Shown here in pieces: positions 53,236 through 62,653 of a stretch of DNA of 64,000 bases. Made by a program: the position numbers and the translations under genes. How positions within the stretch are numbered: the first letter of the stretch is position 1; each line of letters begins with the position of its first letter. Under the pieces are notes generated by a model. It worked only from the letters and a program-made list of their open reading frames with translations. It was not told where the DNA came from and did not search any database. Origin of the DNA: Halomonas sp. SpR8 (lineage in GTDB: Bacteria > Pseudomonadota > Gammaproteobacteria > Pseudomonadales > Halomonadaceae); contig NZ_JAUAMC010000005.1 in assembly GCF_031010195.1 (NCBI RefSeq), positions 275,550-339,549 of the forward strand, written 5' to 3'.

Positions 53236-54597
53236 TTAACCCGCCAACTTCACCAGCGCCCGTTCAAGTGATGCTTGCTGGCGCTGGGTATATAGCTCGA
53301 TTTCATCGATAACGGCTACGCCTAATGCTTGCTCAAACTGGTCTTGGCTGGCGTTGCTGGCATAATGATCGTGGCTGTTTCCACCTAAATTAGACTGAAA
53401 GATACCGGCCGCGCTTACGGGCAAGAAATCTTCATAAATCATCGGCGTCACTGCGATGGCGCCTTGTTCGATCAGGTTATCCACTTGTTCGGGTGTCACT
53501 GGCCCCTCGGTACGGGCACCCGATACCGCCTGGTAGTGGAAAAACGCTAGCGCTTCACGCCGTAGCGTTGAGTAATCATCGGGGAAAGCCTTAAATACTT
53601 TCGCTAAATGCGCTTGATGGGCGTCATTATCCGCCGCCATGGGTGCATTTTGCTTGGCGGAGGCTAGCAGGCGGTCATAAAGCTCGCGTCCTTTAGCGGT
53701 TAACGCAATACCGCGCTGCTCGATTTCGCCAAAGCGGGCGGTGTGCTTGCCCTCGGCCGCGTCCGCAAATGCAATGGTCTCTTCCAGTGCTTTAAAACTG
53801 GTTTGGCGCAACAGTATCGGGCAATCGCGGCGCGGCGGGCCTTCAATAGTCGCCTTGGGGTCAATGCCCACGCTGGGCATACGCCGTTGAACCTCATCGA
53901 TATCGAGCGTACGCGGGGTCAGGTGGTTAATGTGCGGCCCGCGGAAGCAGACCACGTCGGCGATTAACCGGTGCTCGTTATGCAAACGCTCATAGGTCGC
54001 CAAGTCGACGGTGGCGTTATCGTGCCAGCGGAACGTTTCCAACGCTTCATTGACAAATTGCTCTGCATCAGCGGCGCTGAGCCCACCCTGTTGCTCAAAG
54101 CGCTCTATGAGTGCTTTGACGTTAGGCGTAAAAATGTTCCTCGCGCGTAAAATAGCGCTCGCCTGCTCTCTAAATTCGGCCTTCTCAATCAGCTCAAGGC
54201 GCAGCAGCGAGGTAAACACACGAAAGGGATTACGCTTAAGCGCCTCATCCGCTATCGGGCGAAAAGCCGTAGAGTGAACCGGTACGCCGGCTGCCGACAA
54301 GTCGTAATAGCCTACTGGCGCCATCCCCATGACCGCAAACATACGCCGCAATATGGCAAGCTCCTCTGCGCTGCCAACACGAATCGCGCCATGGCGTTCA
54401 ACGTTGATACGCGCCAGCTCATCGCTATGCTGCAGCTCGCTGTTTAGCGCCGGATTAGCGGTTAATACCTCTTGATTAACCGTCTCTACCAACGACAGCA
54501 AAGTACCGTATTGCGGCACTTCCTGCTGATACATCGCCGACATTGCGCTGGAAAACTGGTCACGAATGTCATCACTGCTAACGTAAGCTGAACTCAT
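53236..54597 (-). CDS. hglS: 2-Oxoadipate dioxygenase/decarboxylase (HglS, YdcJ/DUF1338 family)
   Basis: 453 residues. DUF1338 signatures: QYGTLLSLVETVNQEVL, RHGAIRVGSAEELAILRRMF, GYYDLSAAGVPVHSTAFRPI with a metal His, FRGPHINHLTPRTLDID with a second His, and IYEDFLPVSAAGIFQSNLGG with the metal Glu. In P. putida the enzyme converts 2-oxoadipate to D-2-hydroxyglutarate in D-lysine catabolism. AGGA precedes the ATG. It stands alone here; no other lysine-catabolic genes are adjacent. Confidence 0.9.
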   Translation of the reverse strand: MSSAYVSSDDIRDQFSSAMSAMYQQEVPQYGTLLSLVETVNQEVLTANPALNSELQHSDELARINVERHGAIRVGSAEELAILRRMFAVMGMAPVGYYDLSAAGVPVHSTAFRPIADEALKRNPFRVFTSLLRLELIEKAEFREQASAILRARNIFTPNVKALIERFEQQGGLSAADAEQFVNEALETFRWHDNATVDLATYERLHNEHRLIADVVCFRGPHINHLTPRTLDIDEVQRRMPSVGIDPKATIEGPPRRDCPILLRQTSFKALEETIAFADAAEGKHTARFGEIEQRGIALTAKGRELYDRLLASAKQNAPMAADNDAHQAHLAKVFKAFPDDYSTLRREALAFFHYQAVSGARTEGPVTPEQVDNLIEQGAIAVTPMIYEDFLPVSAAGIFQSNLGGNSHDHYASNASQDQFEQALGVAVIDEIELYTQRQQASLERALVKLAG

Positions 54598-54730
54598 TGA
54601 ACTGTCCTATATGTAAACGGCGCTACCTGTCCGTAAAAGGTTATACCTACATGGTAGCGCTAACGACGCCTTAACAATTTCACTTTTTCCGCGCCTTGCT
54701 ATAAATAAAAGCCATCATAAGGCCCTATCA

Positions 54731-55666
54731 ATGCAGCCGGGTGCCTTTAGCGAGCGGCGCTATGGACCTGTTACATTAGCGCCTGATTCTGTTGACGTAG
54801 GCATTGCATCCATGACGCTTCCTCTTTACCTCGGCTTGCCCATGTGGGCCAATCAAGATTGGCTCGGCAGCCTTTATCCGCGTCATGCCAAAACAGAGCT
54901 ATTAAGCGATTATGCGGCGGTTTTTTCGAGCGTTGAGGGCAATACTACCTTTTATAGCGGCATCCCCAAGCCGGAAACAGTAGCCGCCTGGTCGCGTCAG
55001 GCGCCGCCTCATTTCCGTTTCTGTTTTAAATTACCGGCCAGCGTAACCCATGATCAACGGCTAACCCGCTTGGAAGACGCGTGGGCATTTTTAGCCGCGC
55101 TTGAACCATTACACGATCGCCTAGGGCCGACGATGGTGCAGCTGCCGCGAGATTTTGGTCCCCAAGAGCTTCCCCAGCTTGGAGCGCTACTCGCTGCTTG
55201 GCCTGCCCATTTGCCCTGCGCAGTAGAGGTACGCCACCCTGAGTTTTTCCACAAAGGAGCTGCTGAAACGGCTCTTAACCGTCTGTTGATAACTTATTCG
55301 GCCAATCGGGTGATGCTCGATGTCCGCCCGCTCTTCTCAACCCCCGCAAATGATCATTTAGGCCTTGCTCATGCACAGCAGGAAAAGCCGAAACTCCCAC
55401 TACACGTGCTTTCCACGGCAAATTATCCGGTGATTCGCTTTATTGGTCATATTGACAAAACGATTAACAGCGACTACTTCAACGCTTGGAAGGCACGCCT
55501 AAAGCTGTGGATAAGTCAGGGGAAAACCCCTTTCTTATTTGTGCATACAGCGGATAACCGTGAGTCTCCGCACATGGCTCGTTTGCTCTATAACGCATTA
55601 AGCGAAATAACGCCGCTCCCCCTACTTGGCCCCTTTGCCAGTGAAAAGCAAAGCCAGCTGTTTTAG
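54731..55666 (+). CDS. DUF72 (YecE-like) family protein
   Basis: 311 residues. LYLGLPMWANQDWLGSLYPR, FSSVEGNTTFYSGIPKPETV, FRFCFKLPASVTHD, MVQLPRDFGPQELPQL, CAVEVRHPEFFHKGA and VIRFIGHIDKTINSDYFNAW are DUF72 landmarks of a TIM-barrel-like fold. Function unknown. The start at 54731 has AAGG 8 bases upstream and gives a 30-residue N-terminal extension; the ATG at 54812 would match E. coli YecE length but lacks a ribosome site. Divergent from hglS. Confidence 0.85.
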   Translation: MQPGAFSERRYGPVTLAPDSVDVGIASMTLPLYLGLPMWANQDWLGSLYPRHAKTELLSDYAAVFSSVEGNTTFYSGIPKPETVAAWSRQAPPHFRFCFKLPASVTHDQRLTRLEDAWAFLAALEPLHDRLGPTMVQLPRDFGPQELPQLGALLAAWPAHLPCAVEVRHPEFFHKGAAETALNRLLITYSANRVMLDVRPLFSTPANDHLGLAHAQQEKPKLPLHVLSTANYPVIRFIGHIDKTINSDYFNAWKARLKLWISQGKTPFLFVHTADNRESPHMARLLYNALSEITPLPLLGPFASEKQSQLF

Positions 55667-55820
55667 CCCGCCTTTTTAGCTGACCTCACTGGCATGCTTG
55701 CGATTGATCAGATAAATTGCGCTTACTTTCGGAAAAGAAGCTGACAATAAGGCTATTTTTCGAGAACTAGCGTTCAAGACACGCTTTGACTTACACAACA
55801 ATCAACTTAATGGGTGATAT

Positions 55821-57164
55821 ATGGCGAAACTGGCGCATGCGCAGTGGTCATCAAAAATGGCTTTTGTGTTAGCTGCTGCAGGCTCTGCGGTAGGTTTAGG
55901 CAATATTTGGCGCTTCTCTTATTTAGTCGGGGAAAGCGGAGGCGCTGCATTCGTGCTGGTCTATCTTGCCTGCGTGGCATTGGTCGGCGTGCCCATTTTG
56001 CTTTCAGAGTGGATGATCGGTCGTCGTGGGCAGAAAAACCCCATCGACAGCATGAAATATCTCGCTCATCAAAGCGGTAAGTCCAAGGGATGGGCGCTGA
56101 TCGGTATCAGCGGCGTACTCGCTGGCTTTCTGATCCTGTCTTTCTACAGTGTGATTGGCGGCTGGTCACTCAACTATACGCTGAGCTCGGTCATTGGCAC
56201 CTTCAGCGGCCAAAATGCCGACAGTATTGGCGAGATCTTTAGCGGAATGCTGGCCAGCCCCGGCACACTGCTTCTCTGGCACAGCGCCTTTATGCTATTG
56301 GTTATCGGCATCGTGGCCCGCGGCGTGACCAAGGGTCTTGAGAGCGCCGCGCGCTCGTTGATGCCTGCGCTGGTCATTTTGATGCTGATTTTGGTGGGTT
56401 ACGGAATGACCACCGGCCACTTCGGTGAAACCTTATCGTTTATGTTCAGCCCTGACTGGGGCGCGCTGAATGGCGGCGTGGTGCTTGCGGCCATGGGCCA
56501 AGCGTTTTTTACGCTGTCTCTTGGTATGGGCATCATGATGGCCTACGGCTCGTACCTGGGCGAAGACGTCAACCTGCTGAGCACAGCGCGTACAGTTATC
56601 ATCATTGATACCGCCATTGCGCTGCTTGCCGGTTTGGCTATTTTCCCCATCGTCTTTGCCAATGGCTTGAGCGCAGGCGAAGGCCCGGGGCTGATCTTCG
56701 TCACCCTGCCTATCGCGTTTGGCAATATAACTGGCGGCGCCATTCTGGGACTGATGTTCTTTCTGCTACTGACCTTTGCCGCACTAACCTCCGCGATTTC
56801 ATTGCTGGAACCCACCGTTGCGATGCTTGAAGAGCGCACTCCGCTGTCGCGCATTCCAGCAACCCTGGTTAGCGGTATTTTCGTGTGGCTGTTGGGTGTT
56901 GCAGCGCTGCTGTCGTTCAACCTGTGGTCTGACGTCTTATTCTTCGGGCTGAATATCTTTGACTTGCTGGATACCTTCACGGCGAAAATTCTACTGCCGC
57001 TTACCGGACTGGGGGCCGTCGTATTTGTCGCGTGGTGTCTGGATCGCAAGAGCGTAGAGGAGGAGCTCGCGCTGTCTGCAACAGGGCTCAGCGTGTGGAA
57101 CGTTGTTGCACGCTTTATCGCGCCGATCGGCGTTATCGTGGTGTTCCTGGCTGGCATTCTTTAA
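55821..57164 (+). CDS. Sodium:neurotransmitter symporter (NSS) family transporter
   Basis: 447 residues, about 11-12 helices. Helix 1 FVLAAAGSAVGLGNIWRFSY carries the sodium/substrate site typical of NSS (compare LeuT), followed by SGGAAFVLVYLACVALVGVP and MIGRRGQKNPIDSM. AMGQAFFTLSLGMGIMMAYG is the helix 6 region and LTFAALTSAISLLEPTVAML helix 8. It imports amino acids or related compounds with Na+. It stands alone and ends before a compound hairpin. Confidence 0.92.
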   Translation: MAKLAHAQWSSKMAFVLAAAGSAVGLGNIWRFSYLVGESGGAAFVLVYLACVALVGVPILLSEWMIGRRGQKNPIDSMKYLAHQSGKSKGWALIGISGVLAGFLILSFYSVIGGWSLNYTLSSVIGTFSGQNADSIGEIFSGMLASPGTLLLWHSAFMLLVIGIVARGVTKGLESAARSLMPALVILMLILVGYGMTTGHFGETLSFMFSPDWGALNGGVVLAAMGQAFFTLSLGMGIMMAYGSYLGEDVNLLSTARTVIIIDTAIALLAGLAIFPIVFANGLSAGEGPGLIFVTLPIAFGNITGGAILGLMFFLLLTFAALTSAISLLEPTVAMLEERTPLSRIPATLVSGIFVWLLGVAALLSFNLWSDVLFFGLNIFDLLDTFTAKILLPLTGLGAVVFVAWCLDRKSVEEELALSATGLSVWNVVARFIAPIGVIVVFLAGIL

Positions 57165-57221
57165 CACAGGTCTGCTCGGCTCTGTGATTCGCAGAGCCAA
57201 GCGCCTATCAGCAAGCTTTAA

Positions 57222-57265
57222 AAACGGCTAGGCCTGCCATCAGGCACTGCCGTTTGGCAACTTTT
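57222..57265. terminator. Compound hairpin between the NSS gene and a small convergent gene
   Basis: AAACGGC pairs with GCCGTTT (57222-57228/57249-57255) around an inner stem GCCTG/CAGGC; a run of Ts follows at 57262-57266. It lies between two convergent genes and should terminate both or at least the symporter gene. A separate 7-bp hairpin (GGCTCTG/CAGAGCC) lies just upstream. Confidence 0.7.
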
Positions 57266-57481
57266 TCAGTGCAACTCGCTCTCTTGCCGATCTTCATCGG
57301 GCAAGGGAGCGATATCTCGTGATAACTTCTTAAACTCCCGATGCAGTTCAATACCCCGACGCGCTCTTAGGCTGCGCTGAGCAGCGCTACGCTGACGCTG
57401 AGTGTGCTCATCTACTTGCAAACTCATAAAGATGTCGAGCAGTTCGCTTTTAACCGAGGTGATTCGTTCGACATTTCTCAT
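57266..57481 (-). CDS. Small basic hypothetical protein
   Basis: 71 residues: MRNVERITSVKSELLDIFMS, then LQVDEHTQRQRSAAQRSLRA and RRGIELHREFKKLSRDIAPL with an acidic tail. It is highly charged, helical and without a membrane segment. A good GGAGG lies 10 bases upstream of the ATG, which supports translation. The C-terminal RRxIExHxExKxL pattern vaguely recalls small PA3496-type proteins of Pseudomonas, but the match is too weak for a name. Confidence 0.6.
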   Translation of the reverse strand: MRNVERITSVKSELLDIFMSLQVDEHTQRQRSAAQRSLRARRGIELHREFKKLSRDIAPLPDEDRQESELH

Positions 57482-57707
57482 AATCGACGTTCCTCCAGAT
57501 GAATATGCCTGCGTCCACCTGCATCGGTGACGACTGTTATGATGCAGTGCGGCACTTCAATTATTACTATACCCTACTTGACAAAATGATGACGACCCTA
57601 GAATAAATATCCCAACGGTCTGCAAACGCTCGCTACTGGTTCAAACGTCCACGCTCGCCAACCAAAGCGAGTTTCATGTTTTAAGTCACACTATCCAGCG
57701 TGTAGGG

Positions 57708-59237
57708 TCAGCTTGAGCTTGATGATAAGTCATATTTTGTTAAGTGCGATGGGGCAATGATGGCGTTGACCTGATGCATAATGCCGACCAAATCATCGGT
57801 GCCAAGCTCACCGATAGCTGCCCGCATGTTTAGACGGTTCATCAGTAACCGACGAAAAGCGTCAACGTACTGAATACGTTGGGAGTAAAGATCGGCGCGG
57901 GCATTGAGTACATCGACTAAATCACGTAGACCAAGCGCTGCGCCTTTGTCAGCGGCTTCAAGATAAAGCTCACCTGAGCGGATGGACTGTGCCAACGCCT
58001 GCAACCGAGTAATATCGCCGCGAATACTCCGGTGGTACTGGCGCAGTTGCTCCAGTGCCAAGCGACGTGCATTATTGATATCGGCCATGGCAGCATTCTG
58101 AACTAGAATACCTTGAGCAACGCTATTACGAGTACGGCCTCCGGCATAAAGGTTCATACTGGCCTGAAGGACCACACGTTTATCCTCACTGTCTCGGTAA
58201 GGATCGTTGCTATGACGGTCAGAGTACGACAGGTTAAGACTTACTTCTGGATAGTAACCAGCACGGCGCACCTCGATATCGGCTCGTGCGACATCCCTCT
58301 GTGCCACAGCTAATAGTACTTCGGCGTTGTTGACAATAGCATCTTCAAGAGTTGACAGTGGGGGCGGGGAGTCGAAGTCGTCTTCGGGCAGCTCCAGCAG
58401 AGTAAAGCTGTTGAAGTCGGGAAAAGTTCCAGTCAACCGCTCCAATGTCGAGAGCGCGTTGTCGTAGTCGTTGCGAGCGGCGGCAATATCAGCCAAAGTC
58501 CGATCAAACTCGGAGTGCGCCGCCAGCAGGTCGATGCGGTCACCTATACCGAGATCATATGCCCGCTGCGCCTGGACGACCTGCAAATCGAGAGAGTGGC
58601 GTTTACTATCCAATAAGTCTACCTGGCGTGATAGGTAGAAAGCATTGAGCCAAGCCTCAGCAGTCTGCAGCGCCAAGTTGCGCTCACTTACCGCTAACTG
58701 CAGTTGAGCAGTATCACTCTGTCGGTTAGCTTTCTCTACCTGACGAAAGCGCTCAATGGAAAAGAGCGGCTGCGAGAGCGATATCTGACCGATCGTATCA
58801 GTAGACTCACCCTGACAGCGACGCTCAAACTCTTCGCCGCCGATCAACTCACCTGTCTCTGGGTTGTTGACACAACTGCTTATATCACCACCAGTGTAAA
58901 TGTTATCGCTCCCGCTATAGCCACGCTGAAAACTGAGGTCAACCTGCGGCTGTAACCGAGACCAGGCCAGCGGCACTTCCAGGCCACGCGCCTCGGCCTG
59001 CAAACGCTGGCTGGCGAGCGCAGCGTTGTACTCCAGCGCGCGGTCAAACATTCTCGGCAGCGAAGGCAGGCTGTTGGTGGCGTTATCCGGCTGATCTAGC
59101 GGCATGGATGGCAAGACATCAGGCCGCAATGCCACGCTAAAATCGGCACTCCAAGCACAGGCTGGTAACGCCGCCATAAAAAGGCCGCCCAACAGCAACC
59201 GTCCAGCCGCTCGCGAAGGGGAAATTGATTCGGCCAC
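57708..59237 (-). CDS. TolC-family outer-membrane protein of a type I secretion system
   Basis: 509 residues. Signal peptide (about 1-30, ending PACAWSA), then two homologous TolC repeats: FDRALEYNAALASQRLQAEA, LQPQVDLSFQRGYSG, LSQPLFSIERFRQVEKANRQ, AQRAYDLGIGDRIDLLAAHS and, in the second half, YYPEVSLNLSYSDRHSNDPY with LGLRDLVDVLNARADLYSQ. Two Cys in the loop near residues 121-140 are unusual. Trimeric exit duct. Last gene of ABC > HlyD > TolC, 9 bp after the HlyD gene. Confidence 0.92.
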   Translation of the reverse strand: MAESISPSRAAGRLLLGGLFMAALPACAWSADFSVALRPDVLPSMPLDQPDNATNSLPSLPRMFDRALEYNAALASQRLQAEARGLEVPLAWSRLQPQVDLSFQRGYSGSDNIYTGGDISSCVNNPETGELIGGEEFERRCQGESTDTIGQISLSQPLFSIERFRQVEKANRQSDTAQLQLAVSERNLALQTAEAWLNAFYLSRQVDLLDSKRHSLDLQVVQAQRAYDLGIGDRIDLLAAHSEFDRTLADIAAARNDYDNALSTLERLTGTFPDFNSFTLLELPEDDFDSPPPLSTLEDAIVNNAEVLLAVAQRDVARADIEVRRAGYYPEVSLNLSYSDRHSNDPYRDSEDKRVVLQASMNLYAGGRTRNSVAQGILVQNAAMADINNARRLALEQLRQYHRSIRGDITRLQALAQSIRSGELYLEAADKGAALGLRDLVDVLNARADLYSQRIQYVDAFRRLLMNRLNMRAAIGELGTDDLVGIMHQVNAIIAPSHLTKYDLSSSSS

Positions 59238-59246
59238 GATACCTCC

Positions 59247-60635
59247 TTAATCCTGACGAATAGCACGCTTGAGCATGTCAGTCACCGGCTGGGTGAGATA
59301 GGCAAACAGGGTTTTTTCGCCAGTGTGGATCATCACTTCGGCAGGCATACCAGAGAGTAGCTGTATACTATCGGTCATCCTCTCGCGGCTCCTCTCCGAG
59401 ACTTGAAGCAGCGCACGATAGTAGCGCACCCCCGTATTCTCATCCTGGAAGCTATCAGCACTCACATGGTTGATGACCCCCTCGAAAACAGGGACTGTAC
59501 GCTGGTTGAAGGCACTGAAACGAATTTCAGAGGTCTGCCCAGGGTAGATGTTATCGATATCTTGAGCAGGAATACGCGCCTCGACGATAAAACCTTCGTT
59601 GTCAGGCACGACGCTCATGATGGGTTCGCCGCCACGAATCACGGCTCCGACAGTATGAATATCGAGCCCAACCACCGTACCACTAACCGGCGCGATGAGT
59701 TCGGTACGTCCTACCAAGTCATGTAGCGCGACGATACGCTCGCGAGATTCGGAAATCTGCGACTGCACCTGACGCAATTGTTCTCCGATTTCCTGCTGGT
59801 AATTCTGGCGCTGTGCTTCGATGCGCGAACGATTTTCGCTGATACGCGAGTAAAGCTGGGCGATCTGAGCACGGGCATTAGCGAGCTCGGATGCGAAAGA
59901 TAGCACCTGGCGCTCCAATTCCCGAATGCGTTGGTTATTGCCCAATCCTTCACGAAATAGGGATTGGTAGTCGTCGATCTCGCCGTTAAGTGATTGAATC
60001 CGCTGCTGGTTAATATCGATGGCCTGCTGTAAACCATCGATCTGTTCACGAAACTGCTGAATTTGTGCGTCAAGGGCACTGATTTCACTCTGCAGTGAGC
60101 TGCGTCGAGAGAGAAAGAGACTACTCTGAACGTCAAGGATCTCGCTCAGGCGCTGATTACCCTGTGCCATGTTCTGCAGTTCGTCATAGAAACTAATGCT
60201 ATCGGCACCCTGTTGTTCGGCCAGCAGCCGCGCTTCCTGAGCGCTGGCAATGAACCAATTTGAACGAGCAATATCGAGCTGCGACTGAGACTGGGTGCCG
60301 TCGAGCACTAGCAAGACATCTCCAACCTGAACATGATCACCGTCTTCGACGTTGATCTGTGACACGATACCACCTTCAAGATGTTGCACGGTACGTTTGA
60401 AGCTTTCCACCGAAACGGTACCGCTGGCAATAACCGACACCGACAACTGGGCCAAGGCAGCCCAAGTACCGAAGCCGCCAAAAGCCACCAGTAGAATAAT
60501 CATGCCCACCCATGTGACACCGCGGTCACCGATGGGCAGTTCAGAGCTAGCGCTACTGTATGTTATCTGACTTTTCTGAATTGAGTTCTCTTGCAGTAAT
60601 GTCTTATTACTCGAGGCTCTTTTACTGCTCGACAT
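59247..60635 (-). CDS. HlyD-family membrane fusion protein
   Basis: 462 residues from the ATG at 60635 (GGAG upstream); the frame extends further but without homology. A cytoplasmic N-terminus of about 40 residues, one membrane anchor (WVGMIILLVAFGGFGTWAAL), a lipoyl half-motif (GTVSVESFKRTVQHLEGGIV), long coiled coils (about 150-320), the second lipoyl half (LIAPVSGTVVGLDIHTVGAV) and a beta-barrel domain ending in SGMPAEVMIHTGEKTLFAYL. It bridges the ABC exporter and the TolC protein. Confidence 0.93.
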   Translation of the reverse strand: MSSSKRASSNKTLLQENSIQKSQITYSSASSELPIGDRGVTWVGMIILLVAFGGFGTWAALAQLSVSVIASGTVSVESFKRTVQHLEGGIVSQINVEDGDHVQVGDVLLVLDGTQSQSQLDIARSNWFIASAQEARLLAEQQGADSISFYDELQNMAQGNQRLSEILDVQSSLFLSRRSSLQSEISALDAQIQQFREQIDGLQQAIDINQQRIQSLNGEIDDYQSLFREGLGNNQRIRELERQVLSFASELANARAQIAQLYSRISENRSRIEAQRQNYQQEIGEQLRQVQSQISESRERIVALHDLVGRTELIAPVSGTVVGLDIHTVGAVIRGGEPIMSVVPDNEGFIVEARIPAQDIDNIYPGQTSEIRFSAFNQRTVPVFEGVINHVSADSFQDENTGVRYYRALLQVSERSRERMTDSIQLLSGMPAEVMIHTGEKTLFAYLTQPVTDMLKRAIRQD

Positions 60636-60702
60636 AAGCTGAAACTCCAGGCCCCGGAAGCCAACCAAGCCTCGGGGCGCGTAAATATGGGGAGAGGAGT
60701 GT

Positions 60703-62457
60703 TTAACCGTTGCCAAGCGCCGTATTGCGACTATGCGCAGCGGGTGCCTTCTCGACCTTTGCACCGGTCGTACTCCGTTGTACGAAGCGATGGAGTACCT
60801 CCTCACGTGGGCCAAACATGCCTACTTGGCCATCCTTGAGAACAAGCAGCTTGTCCATACCGCGCAGTACGCTGGTGCGGTGGGAAATAACGAAGAGCGT
60901 GACTCCTTCCGCCTTGAGCGATGTTATCGCTTGGGATAGTGCTTTCTCTCCTTGGTCGTCAAGGTTCGAGTTGGGTTCGTCAAGCACCACCAACTGAGGG
61001 TTGCTGTAGAGTGCGCGGGCAAGACCGACACGCTGGCGCTGGCCACCGGATAACACGCCACTGGCAGTGGAAATAAAGGTGTCATAGCCCTCTGGCTGCT
61101 GCAGCACCATTTCATGTACACCAGCACGTTTGGCAGCCTCGACCACCTTATGTGGATCTACCTTGCCAAAGCGTGCAATATTCTCGCTGATAGTACCGTC
61201 AAAAAGCTCGATATCTTGCGGTAAGTAGCCAATATGGGGCCCAAGTTCGTGGCGGTTCCATTGTGAGATATCAGCACCATCAAGACGTACTTTACCCACC
61301 TGAGCAGACCAGATACCCAGCAACACGCGAGCAAAGGTAGACTTGCCCGACGCGCTAGGGCCTATGATTCCAATGTGCTCCCCCTTGTCGACCTCGAGGT
61401 TAATACCGCGAATAGTCATCATACGTGCACCTGGCGGGCCAGCAGCGATGCCTTCAATGCTTATTCTGCCTTCCGGTGCGGGCAACGACATGCGCTCGCA
61501 TTCGGCAGGAACCTCACTGAGTAGTTGCTCCAAACGTCCGTGGGCGCTACGCGCGCTAACAAACCCCTTCCAAGCCCCGATCATTTGGTCGAGAGGTGCC
61601 AAGGCTCGGCCCATCAAGATGGAACCAGCGATCATCATGCCAGGAGTAACGCTACCCTGAAGAACCAGCATCGCTCCAAGCCCTAGAATGAGTGACTGGA
61701 ACATTAGCCGCAGCACCTTGGAGACGTTAGAGAGGGTGCCTGCGCGATCACTGGCCCAGGACTGCTTGAGTAAAAATTCACGGTGACGTACCTGCCAACG
61801 GCTGCGAATGCCTGAAAGAATACCCATGGCCTGCATGACTTCCGCATTGCGCAAATTAGCGTTGGCTAGCTCCTGCGACTTGATATGCTCGCTGTTAGCC
61901 TCCGACAGCAAGCCACGGGTGGCATATTCGTTAGCGATCGCCAGTGAAAGCAACATCACAGCAGCAATGATCGCGAAAACGCCAAACCAAACGTTGAATA
62001 AGAACAAAACCGCGATATAGATAGGAATCCAGGGCGCATCGAAGAAGGCGAACAGTCCGTTACCGGCCATGAACTGGCGAAGGCTTGTGAGGTCACTCAG
62101 CGGCTGGGCAGTCTGGGTTCCCGCAAGAAGTAGGCTCTTTCGAAACATGGCCCCATAGAGACGCTCACTGACTAGAGTATCGATTCGATTGCCGACGCGT
62201 ACCAGCACCCGTGAGCGAACTATTTCGAGCCCCCCCATCACCAGAAACAGAAAAACTACGATGAGGGTCAGCATCAACAGCGTATCCGAACTGCGGGTAG
62301 TAATGACCCTATCGTAAACCTGTAACATATAGAGCGGTGGCACCAGCATCAACAGATTAATAAACATGCTGAACACTGCAACGCAAAAGAAGGAGTGCTT
62401 ACACGCCTTCAGAGCCCGACCAAGATCGGTAGGCGACCGTTGCTGTTTAAAAGACAT
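60703..62457 (-). CDS. Type I secretion ABC transporter (permease-ATPase)
   Basis: 584 residues. Membrane domain with about six helices (1-300) fused to an ATPase domain: Walker A IGPSASGKSTFARVLLG, Q-loop LPQDIELFDGTISENIARF, signature LSGGQRQRVGLARAL, Walker B LVVLDEPNSNLDD, H-loop ISHRTSV. There is no N-terminal C39 peptidase-like domain, so it belongs to the PrtD/AprD group that exports RTX proteins with an uncleaved C-terminal signal. The adjacent RTX gene is the presumed cargo. Confidence 0.94.
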   Translation of the reverse strand: MSFKQQRSPTDLGRALKACKHSFFCVAVFSMFINLLMLVPPLYMLQVYDRVITTRSSDTLLMLTLIVVFLFLVMGGLEIVRSRVLVRVGNRIDTLVSERLYGAMFRKSLLLAGTQTAQPLSDLTSLRQFMAGNGLFAFFDAPWIPIYIAVLFLFNVWFGVFAIIAAVMLLSLAIANEYATRGLLSEANSEHIKSQELANANLRNAEVMQAMGILSGIRSRWQVRHREFLLKQSWASDRAGTLSNVSKVLRLMFQSLILGLGAMLVLQGSVTPGMMIAGSILMGRALAPLDQMIGAWKGFVSARSAHGRLEQLLSEVPAECERMSLPAPEGRISIEGIAAGPPGARMMTIRGINLEVDKGEHIGIIGPSASGKSTFARVLLGIWSAQVGKVRLDGADISQWNRHELGPHIGYLPQDIELFDGTISENIARFGKVDPHKVVEAAKRAGVHEMVLQQPEGYDTFISTASGVLSGGQRQRVGLARALYSNPQLVVLDEPNSNLDDQGEKALSQAITSLKAEGVTLFVISHRTSVLRGMDKLLVLKDGQVGMFGPREEVLHRFVQRSTTGAKVEKAPAAHSRNTALGNG

Positions 62458-62584
62458 CAAGAGGCTCGCTATTCTTTACAAGAGACCTGACCAGAGAGTT
62501 GGTAAAGGCTGATCACCGATCACTTTAGAAGGATGTCACTGCCAAGAGGCAACGACCTTTACACACTTTTCAAATATCGCTTCC

Positions 62585-62616
62585 AACCCCAGCGACTCAG
62601 GACAGTCGCTGGGGTT
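62585..62616 (-). terminator. Strong hairpin after the RTX gene
   Basis: AACCCCAGCGACT pairs perfectly over 13 bp with AGTCGCTGGGGTT around a 6-nt loop, 38 bp after the RTX stop and before the ABC gene. There is no T-tract, so it may attenuate read-through or stabilise the RTX mRNA end rather than terminate fully. Confidence 0.65.
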
Positions 62617-62653
62617 ACGCTTACTGCAAGCCGACCATGCGCCAGCAAGGTCG

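Noticed and set aside
56543..57157. 204-codon minus-strand frame opposite the NSS transporter
   Set aside because: Shadow of a clear membrane protein gene; no recognisable domain.
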